Assembly: GCF_040869045.1 (NCBI RefSeq) | Contig: NC_090319.1 | Location: forward strand, 363,523,739 to 363,587,738 | From: Eurosta solidaginis | Lineage: Eukaryota > Arthropoda > Insecta > Diptera > Tephritidae | Length of the DNA: 64,000 bases | Direction of reading: 5' to 3' | Shown here: positions 44,263 to 56,632 of the stretch, in pieces | Layout: every line of letters begins with the position of its first letter | Numbering within the stretch: the first letter of the stretch is position 1 | Notes under the pieces: model-generated | Told to the model about the DNA's origin: nothing | The model's input: the letters and a program-made list of their open reading frames with translations, nothing else | Database searches by the model: none | Program-made: the position numbers and the translations under genes

Positions 44263-44744
44263 GTTCCCAAGAGGATTGGACCATAGAGAAGTTGCTTGCT
44301 AGATATATAAGGGTATAAGCTTTTATAATATCAACATGTACCCGACGTTCTCTAGGATCTAGTTTAATTGCTATCTCTAGATCTAGAAACTCCGAGCGAG
44401 AGTTGGCAATTGAATATACTAGTTCCTCCGGGATGAAGCTGCATAGGCAAAAGTCGGGCCTATATTTTCCCTAACCTTTACTATGCCGTGAAGACCCGCT
44501 TGGCCTCCTGCGCCGCTATTAAGCAGTGTTCAGTGAGTAATCAGCAGCTTTATTCCTCACCAAGATATAAGATGGTACGTGCTGTATAGATCCCATATAC
44601 CAATCGTCGCTTGACTTTGTCGGCAGCATGTAATGCATTACAAATTGCGAGCAGCCAAAAAGAAGGTCGTATATCTTTTCGGGTCCTACAAAGCTAGTAT
44701 ACTCAATGGTGTCGTTTTGTTTGTTTTATTTTTGTGTACCATGT
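44263..44744. other. Intergenic, no feature recognised
   Basis: Mixed composition, slightly GC-richer at 44390-44640; could be retroelement debris but no motif is readable. Confidence 0.4.
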
Positions 44745-45180
44745 CAGAAATATCTCAGAGTATCTATAAGATTCCTTTCAATATCATAACGGTATTGCTT
44801 TAAGTATCTTTCAAGGACTATTTTGAGTCTACAAGATAATCCCATCATTTCGGGATTATTTCGGAACCAACCATATACAATTTCGTGACTAGTTAGATAT
44901 TGTTTCGGAACTATTTGCGGAACACTTCGCGATTGATTTTCGGATTATCTCGGCATAATTTTAGTTTTATTTTGGAACATTCTCAGGAGGCTTAAGAGTT
45001 TATAGCGGACAGATACAGATAATTTTGGGATTATTTCGGTACTGCTAAGAAGCCTAGATGGTTTCGTAGTCTGTGTAGGAATAATTTGGCAATTCTTTTC
45101 AGAATCCTTCCGAGTCTACTTCGGGATAAGTTAAGCATTATTTTGAGGATAACCTCGGAATTATTTTGGTATTAATTAGT
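44745..45180 (-). repeat. CCGAAAT-type degenerate array, field 4 (inverted)
   Basis: gggattatttcgg and tcggaactattt words throughout, same orientation as field 3. Confidence 0.7.
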
Positions 45181-45258
45181 TCCTTCGGACGAACAGAGCG
45201 GATAAGGGCTAGTCAGTATATATTTGGTAATATTGTATAAATAACAAAAAAAAAATAA

Positions 45259-45447
45259 ATGTAAGGCGTGATAACCTCCGAAGAAATTTTTGGCGGAGCT
45301 TCCCTTCTAATTTGCGTTGTGCCCCTTTTAGTTTTTTCTACATATTGGCGGGACAGGACCTACATGTTTTATGCCGACTCCGAACGGCATCTGAAAGGCA
45401 GCTGAGTTTTCACTGTGAAGATTTTCATGGCAGAAATACACTCGGAT
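45259..45447 (-). mobile_element. SINE family B, partial copy
   Basis: Plus strand atgtaaggcgtgataacctc, then gccgactccgaacggcatct and catggcagaaatacactcgg; the tRNA-like head is missing. Confidence 0.8.
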
Positions 45448-45818
45448 ATACAATATGTGTGTACATACTTACAATACAATCGTGTTAATGAAGTTATATC
45501 TTCAATATTTATGCCTTAAACTAACTTCACAAGCGGACGTGTCGGCATCCTTGATATTCAACTTCCAACTTACGGCTAAGATCAATGTCAATACCCACTT
45601 CGCCTATTAAAACTTGCATGGGCCCCTGCCCCACCTGTGTGTTTCATTCTATTGACAGTAGATTTGTAAGGCTGTATGTCAAATTTTTTATTTTATTTTT
45701 ATTTTTTTTTTTGAGTTGTAGATATCTCAATTGTGCTGGTGTTGCCACTTATTTTCGTTGATATTATTTTTATTTTTTTCGTTCCATTCAACTCTTTCGA
45801 TTTGTCTTATGTTCATAT

Positions 45819-47748
45819 TAGAGATATACGCCGCCGATAAACGCCGCCGCCGATTTTGGTCGTTTTTCGCACGCCGCCGCCGAATGTCAAAAATATCAGC
45901 GCGGCGGCGGCGTCCGGCGCGTTACTATATTTTCTACTCGTTTAAGACTGTTTAGGCCAATTATTGTTCATGTCGAAAATTGGTCGGATATGGTCGAAAG
46001 TGGTATCAATGGATGCGCATCACTGCCCAGTTATAAGAAACTAATTGCGAAATTTAATTGACTCTTTCTAACTGTTCAAAAGTTATTCAAAAAACAGGCG
46101 TCTTCGATGTCAGCTTAACACGGACTTTGCATCATTTTTTTCAAAAAACTAATAATGAACAATGAATTGAAATAAAATGACCAAAGCAAACATGTTTTAA
46201 ATTGTCCTCAAGTTGTTAAAAAAAGCAAAATACACGAAAAAGGTGCCGATTTAAAAAAAAAATTTATATTGCGATTGGCTGAAAGAATAAGCGAAGAATA
46301 AGTGATGCAAAATCCTTTAGTAGGTTCTAGGGGCATAAACACTCATTTGAAATAATTCTTACCTCATACTTAAGTTGAGGATATATGTACGTATGAGAAG
46401 GGTTTGAAAAATAACTTGGGCTTACATTCAAACATCTGTTGTTTATTTGCGAAACTATACAATAGCGTCTGAAATTTTAATTTTGATTTTAACACTTCAT
46501 CCTTCAACACCTACGTCTCACGGTTTGACACACAGTTGAATCACAGTTACGGCTCCTTTTACAAATTTGAATACGTAGGCACATATATTTACCAGGTGAG
46601 GCATTGTCCTTCGCAAGAACACTCAAAGTGGAGAAGCAAAAGCTTTCCCAAGACAGTGGAACTAATGACCGTGTGCGCTACTACCCTAAAGTAGTGGACA
46701 GTCGAACTAGTCTGAAAACTGAAGCTACGCGGTCATCCATAATGAGCTTTTATATCATAAGGCCGGAAAGTAGCAGTTAACATCTTTCAACTTAAAATCG
46801 GTAGACTTTCATTCTAAAATATGGTTTTGATTTAACGAAGACTATTCAAATCATTGTTGTGAACACAGACGTCTGCAAACTTTGGTCTACATTTTAAAAA
46901 TTTTACCCGGGGTCCTTGTCAAATTTTAATTATGTAGATGCGCCGAGGATTATACGATTTTCACCCATTACGCAATGACATCCACTTAGACTGCTTATGA
47001 TTTCGAGGGCGGCATGCTTGGCCGAATAGTCACTCCCTAAGGTTTCAAGGTGTTTCTCTGGTGTAGCTTGGCAGCATAGCGCGACAAAAGCATCCGTTGG
47101 AAAGTCTTCAGAGCTACACCTAGAGCTTCTAGGAAAGTGACGTCGACGGAGGTATCAGTTCGAAGTCGCAGTCCTATAGCTTCTGTGCTGGCATATGGTG
47201 TGAGGGTCAGGAGGCGTGGTGACGACTGGTGGTCGGGATTGCCCTGTGCCACGAGAGTCATGAGTATTAATAGACCACTAATAGCAACCGTAAGTCGTCT
47301 TTTTGCGTGGCCGCCAATGAGCCACAAATGATTTTAACAAATTGTGTTCGCGTTATCCCTAGGTGAATCTACGCTTTGCACGAGATATACAGAAAAAAGT
47401 GTGACTATTTTATGTATCTCTATATCCTTTCAGCAGACGCAGCAGTACCAATTCCAAAGTCCGGGGTTAGGTTCGAAGCCTCTCTGGAGTAAACGAACGA
47501 GGGACAATCCCTCCGCAAGGAGCTACTCCTGAAAATTTCTGAACAGTCTGCCAGATCTTGAGGCAAAAATCCCGGATCTTTCCAAAATGGCCAACACAAT
47601 GATTTCCTTAAATACATACAAACAAAACCTTTCCTAAATATTATTTTTTTAAATAGAAAAATCAAGCTTTTTAAAATAGGGACACCAGCGTACGCCGGTG
47701 CGCCGCTCACGCCGCCGCCGCCGATAAAGTGATGGGCATAAACCTCTA
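45819..47748. mobile_element. Non-autonomous hAT-type element, 1930 bp, perfect 8-bp TSD
   Basis: Ends TAGAGATATACGCC and GGGCATAAACCTCTA are inverted (TAGAG-type hAT ends). GTTCATAT stands on both sides (45811-45818, 47749-47756). Both subterminal regions are loaded with cgccgccgccg runs (45825-45920, 47690-47725), in sharp contrast to the AT-rich genome; such clustered subterminal repeats are typical transposase-binding zones in hAT elements. No hAT transposase is readable inside. A 96-codon minus-strand frame at 47037-47327 is open but unrecognised. Confidence 0.85.
47037..47327 (-). other. Unrecognised 96-codon open frame inside the hAT element
   Basis: GC-richer than its surroundings; product contains LTVAISGLLILMTLVAQG, a hydrophobic stretch, and a Leu/Arg-rich C terminus. 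No family match known to me. Could be host DNA captured by the element, or chance. Confidence 0.2.
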
Positions 47749-47756
47749 GTTCATAT

Positions 47757-48290
47757 GCACTTGCAATATGTAGGTTTGTATGTATATGTATATACATAGA
47801 TAAGTTTGAATGTTATGTTTTCATTTGTTTGGCGCGTCTGCCGGCGTTATTTGGTTACTGAATGCGGCACTGCGAATTGCATTTTTTCTGTTTACACATA
47901 TTTTTGCTATTTTGCTGCGCATAATGAAAAGCAATCAAAGATGCAAAACCAAGATACGATGACTTTCCTGCAGCTTCTGTTGTGCATCGAATCAGTGGTT
48001 GTGGGTTGTTGGTTGTTGCCTGGCCGGTGTATTATGTGTGCTTGTGCGTGTAACCAAATGCACGTTTGAATGAATGCCAGCGTTCGTTCATTCATATACA
48101 ATTTGTTTGAGCACATTTTTTCCTATTGACACAATAAAGTAGATGAATGGCGGAAAAAGTATTTTTATTTCTTGTTTGTTTACTTACGAATATGTACAAA
48201 TATATCTTTAGTTACATATATCTATTTATTTTCCAACAAGCGCTATAGCCACATATGCTCCTGACTCTTTTATACTAACCAGCGCCTCCT
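47757..48290. other. Intergenic, no feature recognised
   Basis: Ordinary mixed-composition DNA between the hAT element and field 5. Confidence 0.45.
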
Positions 48291-49385
48291 TTAAGTAGTC
48301 CTGAAATAACACCAAAATAATTTTTAAAATGATACCGAACTTTATCTTAAATAATCGTGAAATAGCTTCAAAACAGTGCTGAAGTGGTCCGGAAAACAAA
48401 TTGGCAATAATCGGAAGACTGTGCCGAAATAATCCGGAAGCAGTCCTAAAATTATCCTGAAAATGATTGAACGTCTCGAAATTTTCTAGATATGATAACG
48501 AGTTATACCCGAACTGATCCCAACACTATTTTCGAATAGTACCGAATTTATCCTTAAATAGTCCCGAAACTATCCCGGAACAAATACGAAGTGATCCGAG
48601 CATAGCCCAGAAATGATTGCGAAAACAGCCCTGAAATTATTAAGAGATATTCCCGAAATAATCCCAAAAAGTTTTAAATTAGTACTGCAATGATCAAGGA
48701 ACAATTCAAAAACTAACCCAAAAAAGAACAAGAACAATTCCGATAGAGTCCCGATCAAGTTAAAAAGCAGTCCCGAAATAGCCTCAAATGTATCTAGAAA
48801 ACAAAATAGCAATAATTGGAAGTTAGTAGTGAAACGATCTAAAACAGTCATGAAATTATCCTGAAAATGATGAGATAGTCTCTAAATTTTCTAGAAGTGG
48901 TCACAAACTAGACCGAAAAGATCTCAACACAATAGTAACGAAAGCAATCCAGAAATGATCCAATGATAGTCCCAAATTTATCCGGAAATGATCCCGAAAC
49001 AGCACAGAAATGATTCCGGAATAAATCTCGCAATAATTCGCAGATTTCGGGGCTATCTCGGGTCTCGAAATGGTTTGAAATTAGTCCCGAAATGATGCAG
49101 AAACATTTTCAAACCTATCCGAAAAAGTACAAATATCATCCTGAAATAGAAACAAAATGATCTCGGCAAAAATCGTGAAATGACATGAAAAAAGTACCGA
49201 ACAGGTCCCGAAAAAGTTCCTAAAATATTCGGAAATAGTCCGCAATTAGCACGAAATGATCCAAGGATAATCCTGAAATGATCCGAAAATATATGAAAAT
49301 ATATGTTCCCGAAAACAGTTACGAAATTATCCTGAGATAGACCCAAAATGATTCGAAAACAACTCCACTCAATGTTAAATCGATT
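48290..49385 (+). repeat. CCGAAAT-type degenerate array, field 5, with 405-bp higher-order repeat
   Basis: ccgaaat / gatcc words through 1.1 kb. Two long blocks align at a shift of 405 bases: gaaaacaaattggcaataat at 48392 and gaaaacaaaatagcaataat at 48797, each followed by attatcctgaaaatgat and aaattttctaga. So at least part of the array spread as a long unit, not base by base. Confidence 0.8.
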
Positions 49386-49830
49386 CACCTATCTCATCTG
49401 TAATTTTGGGAATCCGTTAACCGAGTTACCGTTAACTCATAGCGTAAGCCATCCCATTTTGACGCAACACATTCACCGATTTTACCGGCAGCTTTGCCAC
49501 CGTCCACCGTTTTTGTGGTTTCTACCCGATTCGCCTCTTACCTTGACCTAGTCATAAACTGCGCTCAGTCATCAACCTACATGCTTGCTGGGTTATTATA
49601 TAAAACTTACATGAATGCAAGTGTCAATGTGCCTCAATATGTGTGTGTAAGTGTGTCTGCTTAAACACAATCACCTTGTGCAATGAACTTAGTGCCGTTG
49701 AAAATGTCACGAACTTTTAGCGGATGGCGGAAGTGGATACAATTTGTCATTTAGAAGTATACTTAAAGCTAAATGTTTTCTGAAAGTTTTCATTACTTTA
49801 TTTAACTTATATAACACATCACTTAGTTTA
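49386..49830. other. Intergenic, no feature recognised
   Basis: Short (GT)n-type patch at 49640-49660; otherwise nothing. Confidence 0.45.
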
Positions 49831-50705
49831 AAGAAGAGGCGGTAAAGGAAGAGGTTGGCGGAGAGATAGAGAAGAGTTACAGACAACAAAAATGCGGAGT
49901 GAGAGAGATAGTTTTGCGTCTGGAATCGGGGAGGGTTGAGGGGGAGAGAGGATAGAGGGGAAATAAGAGGAATGAAGCGTGAAAGGTTGATAGATTGAGG
50001 GAAAGAAAAATAGGAGGACGAGGACTAAGGAAGGAAGAAATGGAATGAAGGGATTAGGTATAAAAAGATGAGAGATAAAAGATCGGAAGAAGAAGTGGAG
50101 CGGATACCCATACTCAGATGAAGGGAAGCCTAAAATTATGAGTTATAGTAAGAATAAGAGTAAGAGCAGCAGTAGGAGTAAAAGTATGAGAGTGAAAGTA
50201 ATGGTAAGAGCTCAATCTTGCCGAGAGGCAAGAGTATAAGAGTAAGAGTTAGAGTAGGAGTAAAATTGAGAGTAGGAGAAAGAGTAAAAGTAAGAGGAAG
50301 AGTAAAAGTAAAAGCACGAAAGAGGAAAAGAGTTAGAGACTGAGTAAAAGTAAGAAAAATGGAAAGATTAAGAGTAAGAGTAAGAGAATGAGTAAGGGTA
50401 TGTATGGGAATTAAAATGTAAGAGTAAGAAAAAGCAGGAGTAGGAGTAAGAGTAAGAGATAGACCCAGAGCAGTAGTACTATTTAGAATAGGAGTTAGAG
50501 TAAGAGTAAGAGTAAGAGCACGAGAAATAGTAAGAGTAAAAGTAAGAGTTAGAGAAGATTAAGAATACGATTAAGGGCCATAGTAAGAGTAAGAGTAGGA
50601 GTAGGAGTAAGAGTAAGAGTAATAGTAAGAGTAAGAGTAAGAGTAAGAGTAAAAAGATAAGGTATGAGTAAGGGTTAAATTAAGAGTAAGAGTAAGAGTG
50701 TGAGT
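49830..50705 (+). repeat. Purine-rich tract ending in (GTAAGA)n array
   Basis: About 870 bases with the plus strand almost entirely A and G. From 50150 on it settles into a gtaaga/gagtaa hexamer array, best preserved at 50585-50650 (aagagtaagagtaagag). No coding. Confidence 0.9.
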
Positions 50706-51546
50706 ACGAATATTACTTCTATTTAAATTTAAATTTAAGGACACCTACAGGGAGTGGCTTTCATTCGTCGGTAGATGTCTGCATTCCTAGCAATCACTCA
50801 CAACAATTTGTTTGACGCTAATTTAGCTTTAGTATACAAATAGGCTTTTTACCATTTAATGAAAATGTATACTTCTTTAAATGCAATGGCAAGCCATAAT
50901 TCAACGAAGTTTAATATTAATTTTCTTTCAACAAAATATCTATTCTTTAATATCCTCTTACGTACCATTCAGCCAATTGCTATTCAAACAATATGTCCAA
51001 AAACTTTTCTGCATCAAAAACTTCCTTTTCCAACAAATCCTCGCTCAACCCACTGAACTCTTGATGATTGCATATTTTATGTTTTTGACATTGGTAGCGT
51101 AATGCTGTTACCAAAATCACTTACCGCAACTTAGTTGAGACGTTCTTCTCTGACGCGGTGCGCCGTCCCTGTAGCACAATTCACTGATAGATGCTTAATA
51201 ATAACAAAGTAATGATGAATTTGATGAATGCACATTCGACAATAAACTTTCAGCTGCTCAAATATGAAAATAAATTAATAACTTAACAGAAGAATTTCAG
51301 ACAATTTACACAGGTCGGGGGCGGCTACGATGATTGCGAAGAACGAATGATGTATGGCTAAGGGAATCGAGCGCGTGATAGTACAACATTTTGTTTAATT
51401 TGTATTTGGAAGAGCGTTTGCATAAGACGGTCTGTCAACATGACATTGGGATTGGTTGTTGGTGCTGAAAATCATTGTCTGTCGTAATTGCGCAGACCTC
51501 GCGTAGCATTTTTGAAATTGTATGTTTTATTTGTTTGTGTAGCTAC
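50706..51546. other. Intergenic, no feature recognised
   Basis: No element end or protein motif seen. Confidence 0.45.
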
Positions 51547-52710
51547 CCAACGTTCGTCGACAAAAATATATTTCAAATCCAGAAGGATTCTACTCCGAAG
51601 GCCTTTCTAGATATTGAAGAGCCATTTAACAATACAATAATAACAGCCATCGAAAGAGCCGTGGCTGGTAAAGGAGTCGAAAGGGCTCTGAATAACTTTA
51701 AAAACTGCTACGGCAGAGTGAGGTGGGGTCCCAATGGAGAGAAAGTTGTGCAATGGCATGCCATATGGGATTTTGTTGTAGTAAACGGAGCTTTGAGCTA
51801 GTGATTATTCTGAAGAAAAAAAGGTTTTTGATGCCCAGTGTTGAGAATAGAGCTGGAAAGGACTTTGATGCCTTGCACTGCTTTAGGAGGTCGTCCGTCA
51901 AGTCTAGCTGATGTTGATCTATGGGGTGCCGCTTGAGTTGAACGCATTGCATTAGCGGCGCAGTTCCAATCATTGTCATCAAATTCTATGCTGAGCATAT
52001 ATCCCTGACAGCAGTCGGGGGAAAGGCGGCTGCGGTCGGGACGTTAATAAAGCTTCGTGAAATTGGCTGTGGAAGCTTCATCACAGGAATTCCCTTGAAA
52101 GATGGCTGAGGAAAGGGGATATTTGTGACAGTGAGGAGCTTGACGCAAACTGCAACTTTAAGGTGTCTCATCACGTAGCGATTTCTAAACGGAGTCCACC
52201 GGAGGAGTTGTATATGATCCATCAAGCAGGAAAGGCGTGGACAAAAGCGCGGGGCTGCAAAATTTCCAAGATCTTGTGCAAAGCCTACGATATTAGACTC
52301 ACAAAGTGGCTCATATCTCTGAAGAGAGAAGACTTAAGGCTCACGATGGGCATACTAACTATACACTGCCTTCTGGCGTCACATGCTTATAAGTTAGGCC
52401 TCGCCAGTAACAGCAAGTGCAGGGAGTGTGAGCTGCAGGAATAAAGGGTTGAGCACGTTCTGTGTTCGTGTCCTGCGCTCGCCAGGTCAAGGCTCCAGCA
52501 GAGTTGCCAGATCTCGAGGCAGCAATTAAGCTGGGTCCTAGAAAACTGCTAGTAGTTGCCAAGAGGACGGAGGTATTCTACAACGTATGTCCTGCACCTG
52601 ATTGGGGCTCTTCCGTTTGGTCCTCAAACAAATTCTGGTAACATTATGAGCACATCCACATCCACATTCTACGTGAGGTGTTTATTGGCCGGCCAGTTTA
52701 ACCTATCCTA
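51547..52710 (+). pseudogene. Non-LTR retrotransposon remnant: RT plus C-terminal zinc-finger, internally deleted
   Basis: KAFLDIEEPFNNTIITAIER is the AFLDIEGAFNN catalytic block of R1/jockey-type RT. After broken frames, the end MIHQAGKAWTKARGCKISKI, GILTIHCLLASHAYKLGLAS and CRECELQE (then HVLCSCPALAR in another frame) matches the region after RNase H. The RNase H domain itself is missing. Confidence 0.8.
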
Positions 52711-53740
52711 ACCAACGGGCTTAAGATGATATACAATGTTACTACATCACTGAGCTCACCCCTGATTCAATAAAGAGTGGTCTGGGAGTACAAGATTTAG
52801 CTTTTCGATTGCATGGAATGATATTAATTCGAAGTCTGCTCTTGTAGAGATAGACTGGACAGGTTTTACCACGTACAGGATAGAAAAATCCTTTCGCCTG
52901 AAGCTTTTTTATATTGTATTTGCGTCTGGTCTTTGAGGGGTCCCATGCCTTGCAGACGCAACTTTGAAGTTTTGGTTGGGGTCTTTTTTGTAGAACTAAA
53001 TATATATCTTGCCAACAACAGCGGGTGAGGCTTTTAGAATACAAGCGCAAAAGCATGTCTGTCTTAAGAGGTGACCGAACTCCAAATCCCGTGCGAAGGT
53101 TGTATTTGGGACACGACGCTTAGAAACCCCAATCAGTGAAAAAACTGGGTAACAAGTCTCTGTGATATCTCTTTTTGCTGATGACGATCATGGGCAACTT
53201 TTTAAGAACTACGACTTTAGGGCATGTACCTGCAAGTTCCAGATTCTTGAGGGATAAGGTATAAATGAGCGGCTGGTTGATGTGAATGTAAAAGCTGACA
53301 ACACCGTCCTTCAGGAAGCGTGATGGTTTGGGCAAAGTGGAACGACAATAGGGCCTTGTGTCTACTTAAAAGAGTATTTTTCAACTATCATCTTTTAGCG
53401 AAGTTGATAAAAAGACATAACGTCAGCATCGTGCTTTTCCGGTTTATTGCTAGGGTGGGCAAGAAAGGATCATTCGTTCTACAGTTGAAAAATACAGCAT
53501 CACGATGGCACCTCTCCAAATGGGTCGAGGTTGATCAACACCGCGCGTTTTGAAGCTCGAAATACGGTTACCTGTTCTACCAGGTGATGTTTTCTCGACT
53601 GATGAATGCTCCACTGAACACTAACACAATATATATGGAATGGAATTAGACATCATGGCCCCGTGCCTGAGTTTCGAAAGAGATATTGCGGCCAAAATAG
53701 AGTCGCAGAGCTGACGCAGATATTGCCAAACATACTACTT
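52711..53740. other. Intergenic, no feature recognised
   Basis: One kb between two related retrotransposon remnants; no motif readable. Confidence 0.4.
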
Positions 53741-54965
53741 ACATATAATTTGCATGTATACCGCTGGTTCCAAGTTAACGAAAGGGGTCGGATCTGCTGT
53801 TTTTATTATCTATACAGAAATAAGTAAGCTGCCAGAACATGGAATACAAACAAGAATTGAATATACTTCCCTCAGGAACCGGATAATACATCTAAACTGG
53901 ATTCTCGGCCATAAAAGAGTACACGGTAACGAAAAGGCGGATGACCTAGCAAAGCAGGGTGCAGCACTCGACATACCGACGGTAGACGCGCCAATTTGCT
54001 TGAGAGAAATCAAAAGGAGAAAGGAGTTGCATAGCATTCATCAAGAAAGAAAGGCATTGATGGAAGCGTGCGTCTGACAAATTTTTAAGGTCATGTGCGA
54101 TTTTTTTGCTATTAGACTTACTAAAAAGCTACTATCCCTAAAAGGAGAAGAGACTTAAGGCTTTTGATGGGCAGTCTAACTGAACACTGCTTTTTGACTT
54201 TACATCATGGGTCTCTAAAAATAAAAAAGTGATTGCTCTTTCGTATACGCAGCGAGAGCACAATTGTGCTATGGATTGCGTATTAGACTGGGTCGATTTA
54301 TTAACCAATATCGCGCCATCGATTTATCGATAATATTTGGGCTCAGGAAAAAAAGATCCACTACGCATACCCAAAAAAATAATTTTCGAGCCTGCGAAAT
54401 TTAATTGTTTTGACCTTTTTTTCGATTTTTGGTTTTTAAGTTTTTTTTCATGACCTACTAAAAAATTTTATTTGATTGTAAAATTTTCATGTATACCCTG
54501 TCCGACCCAAAAATGTCCGCTAAAACGTACGTTGGCGATAACAGTTTTTGAAAAAAAAATTATTTTAGAGGACATTTTTGGGTTGGAATTTTTTTTTAGC
54601 AGGTCATGAAAAAAACCTTAAAAATCAAAGTAGGAAAAAAGTAAAAAAAATGAAATTTCGCTGGCTGGAAAATTATTTTTTTTTGGGTATGCGCAGTAGA
54701 ACTTTTTTTCCTGAGCCAAAATCCTATCGAAAAATCGATGGCGCGATATCGGTTAACTTTCGTCCATACAAATCGACCCACTCTAATGCATATCCTTGCT
54801 TTACATGCTTTTAAGTACGACCTGTTCAGAGGCAGATATAGGAAAAGCGGGCTGCGCGAAGAATCAGTCGAGAAGTTCCAAATCTCGAGGCAGCAATTAA
54901 GCTTGGTTGCAGAAAACTTCTAGTATTTGCCAAGGGGACGCAGTTTTTTATAACATAAGCCCTGA
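53741..54965 (+). pseudogene. Non-LTR retrotransposon RNase H remnant, interrupted by a foldback MITE
   Basis: YTAGSKLTKGVGSAVF (RNase H start, catalytic Asp of YTDGS replaced by Ala), then after a deletion HLNWILGHKRVHGNEKADDL and LREIKRRKELHSIHQERKAL. The C-terminal end resumes after the MITE 54286-54783 as LHAFKYDLFRGRYRKSGLRE. Confidence 0.8.
54286..54783. mobile_element. Foldback MITE, ~498 bp, TA-flanked, nested in a retrotransposon remnant
   Basis: The two halves are inverted copies over nearly the full length: gactgggtcgattt / aaatcgacccactc at the ends, then atcgcgccatcgattt / aaatcgatggcgcgat, gctcaggaaaaaaag / ctttttttcctgagc, cgcatacccaaaaaa / tttttttgggtatgcg. TA on both sides suggests Tc1/mariner-type mobilisation. 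Confidence 0.88.
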
Positions 54966-56120
54966 TACCGAATGTATAATCTATATTCTTTTTGTTCATT
55001 GGATAATGCCGGCTGAGTGTTAAGTAAATCTGTAGCGAAGATAATAATTCTAACAACCAAATTTGACTGGACAGGGCATAGTGTTTTCTTTAGTTTAGAA
55101 CAAACATGCTAAATAATATAAGTTATTCAATTATAAACTACTTGCGCCCAACGACCGTAAATATCAGAGGGTCGATTCATTTAGATTGCCGGTTGGTTGA
55201 TAACTGACAGGTGGCTGAAGATGTGCTGGAACGTCGGCAAAGTATCTCACTGAATCAGCAACAAATTTTGCGTATCTAATGCTTTTTAGTTGCATGGACA
55301 AAGATATGAATGGAATGTGTGCAGCTGCATAGAGACTTAAATGTCCGCCAATTTCTTGCTTGTGATAGTAGAAAATTTTTGTATGCGCATTATTTGCGTT
55401 TCATGTCTCCTTGGCGCGCATTCAAAATCGCCTGCTTCTTCACAAAAAAACATAAACTAAAAATGTCTTCTAAATGTTTTTCTTACGTTTGGCTGCAAAT
55501 TACTTGTAAACACAATGAAATGAAAATACGTGTAAGTGGCAAGGACATGATCATGAATTAAAATAGAGAGGGATGAATCGTGGTAAATGCCAACTTTACA
55601 GCACCCAAAGCTTTCCTTAAATCGCATTTGGCGCTACGAGCACGAGGTGAACGTTGCACGACTATTCGCTTACTTTTGGTTGTCTGTAGCTCGGTGTTTC
55701 GTATTATTATGCTACCAAGTTGAGTTGAGTACCAAACAATATTTTGGCTTCAAAACCTTGTGGAAATGCGGCAAAAATGATTTATTAATTTAATTATAGC
55801 GCTCACTCAACGGGTTGTTAAATTATTCACATTTTTTTAGAGCAGCGGACAGCACGTAAATGAGGCGTTGAAATATTATTTGTTTTGGGAATAATTCTTA
55901 ATGTTTTGTTTTTGTTGGTGTTAGAAAGTATTTTAATTTTCAAGTCAAGGAAATGTGCAAATAACTATTAGCGGAATGCGTTAGGTCACGATATCATTCG
56001 CTAAGTATCTAAATGTATATAAAGTACAAAGTCGCAACAAAATCCACACGTCGCTTGCTGACAGCATCTGCGGAAAAGATAAAGAAATGTTACTAACTAC
56101 GTACAAAGCAATTGGCGGCC
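54966..56120. other. Intergenic, no feature recognised
   Basis: Ordinary AT-rich DNA; open frames below 85 codons without motif. Confidence 0.45.
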
Positions 56121-56129
56121 GCTCATGAG

Positions 56130-56632
56130 CTACGCATCACCAGTTCGGACGCCTGAACTTCAAAATATATATTTGAAAAGGTTACAGGCCTGTCAAAATG
56201 CTGCAATCTGAACTGGTACCGGATGTCTCCTTATGACCCCTGAACACCACCTATATAGTGAGGCCAAAGATCTCAATATTAAAGAGCACAATGAAATGCT
56301 GAACAAGCAGTTTTTACTAAATGGTCACAAACCAGGACATCCTAGCAAACAACTGCTTGATCTGGCACCTCCTCCACGGGAATTAAGGGAGCATTTCCAT
56401 AAGCACTATGACGAGATCCAGCACCTGCCAACACAGCCAGATAAGCATAAGCAGGCCCTAAGCCAAATCCACACAGAATCGTAATGTATGTCGTGCATGG
56501 AATGTGTCCCCAGATGACACCAACCATCTTTTCAATTACGCATCTAACACCTATCTCCCTATGGTCCACCGTTATTTGAAACACTCAGTTTCCTTGGACT
56601 CCCATCAGAGAACTTTAATGACAATTTGTGAG
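56130..56632 (+). pseudogene. Jockey-like non-LTR RT, C-terminal end
   Basis: RTPELQNIYLKRLQACQNAA, a stop, TGTGCLLMTPEHHLYSEAKD, LNKQFLLNGHKPGHPSKQLL and, after a frameshift, ETLSFLGLPSENFNDNL with stop: the standard C-terminal end of a fly jockey-clade ORF2. At least one nonsense change and two frameshifts. Different family from the RNase H-bearing remnants at 40770 and 53741. Confidence 0.88.

Noticed and set aside
43677..44270. 197-codon minus-strand frame, one of the longest in the window
   Set aside because: It runs across the border of a family G element and a solo LTR, and has no domain; the LTR explains the sequence.
50150..50705. CRISPR-like or telomere-like short repeat array
   Set aside because: Hexamer with no spacers and no telomere motif (and this is a eukaryote); a plain microsatellite.
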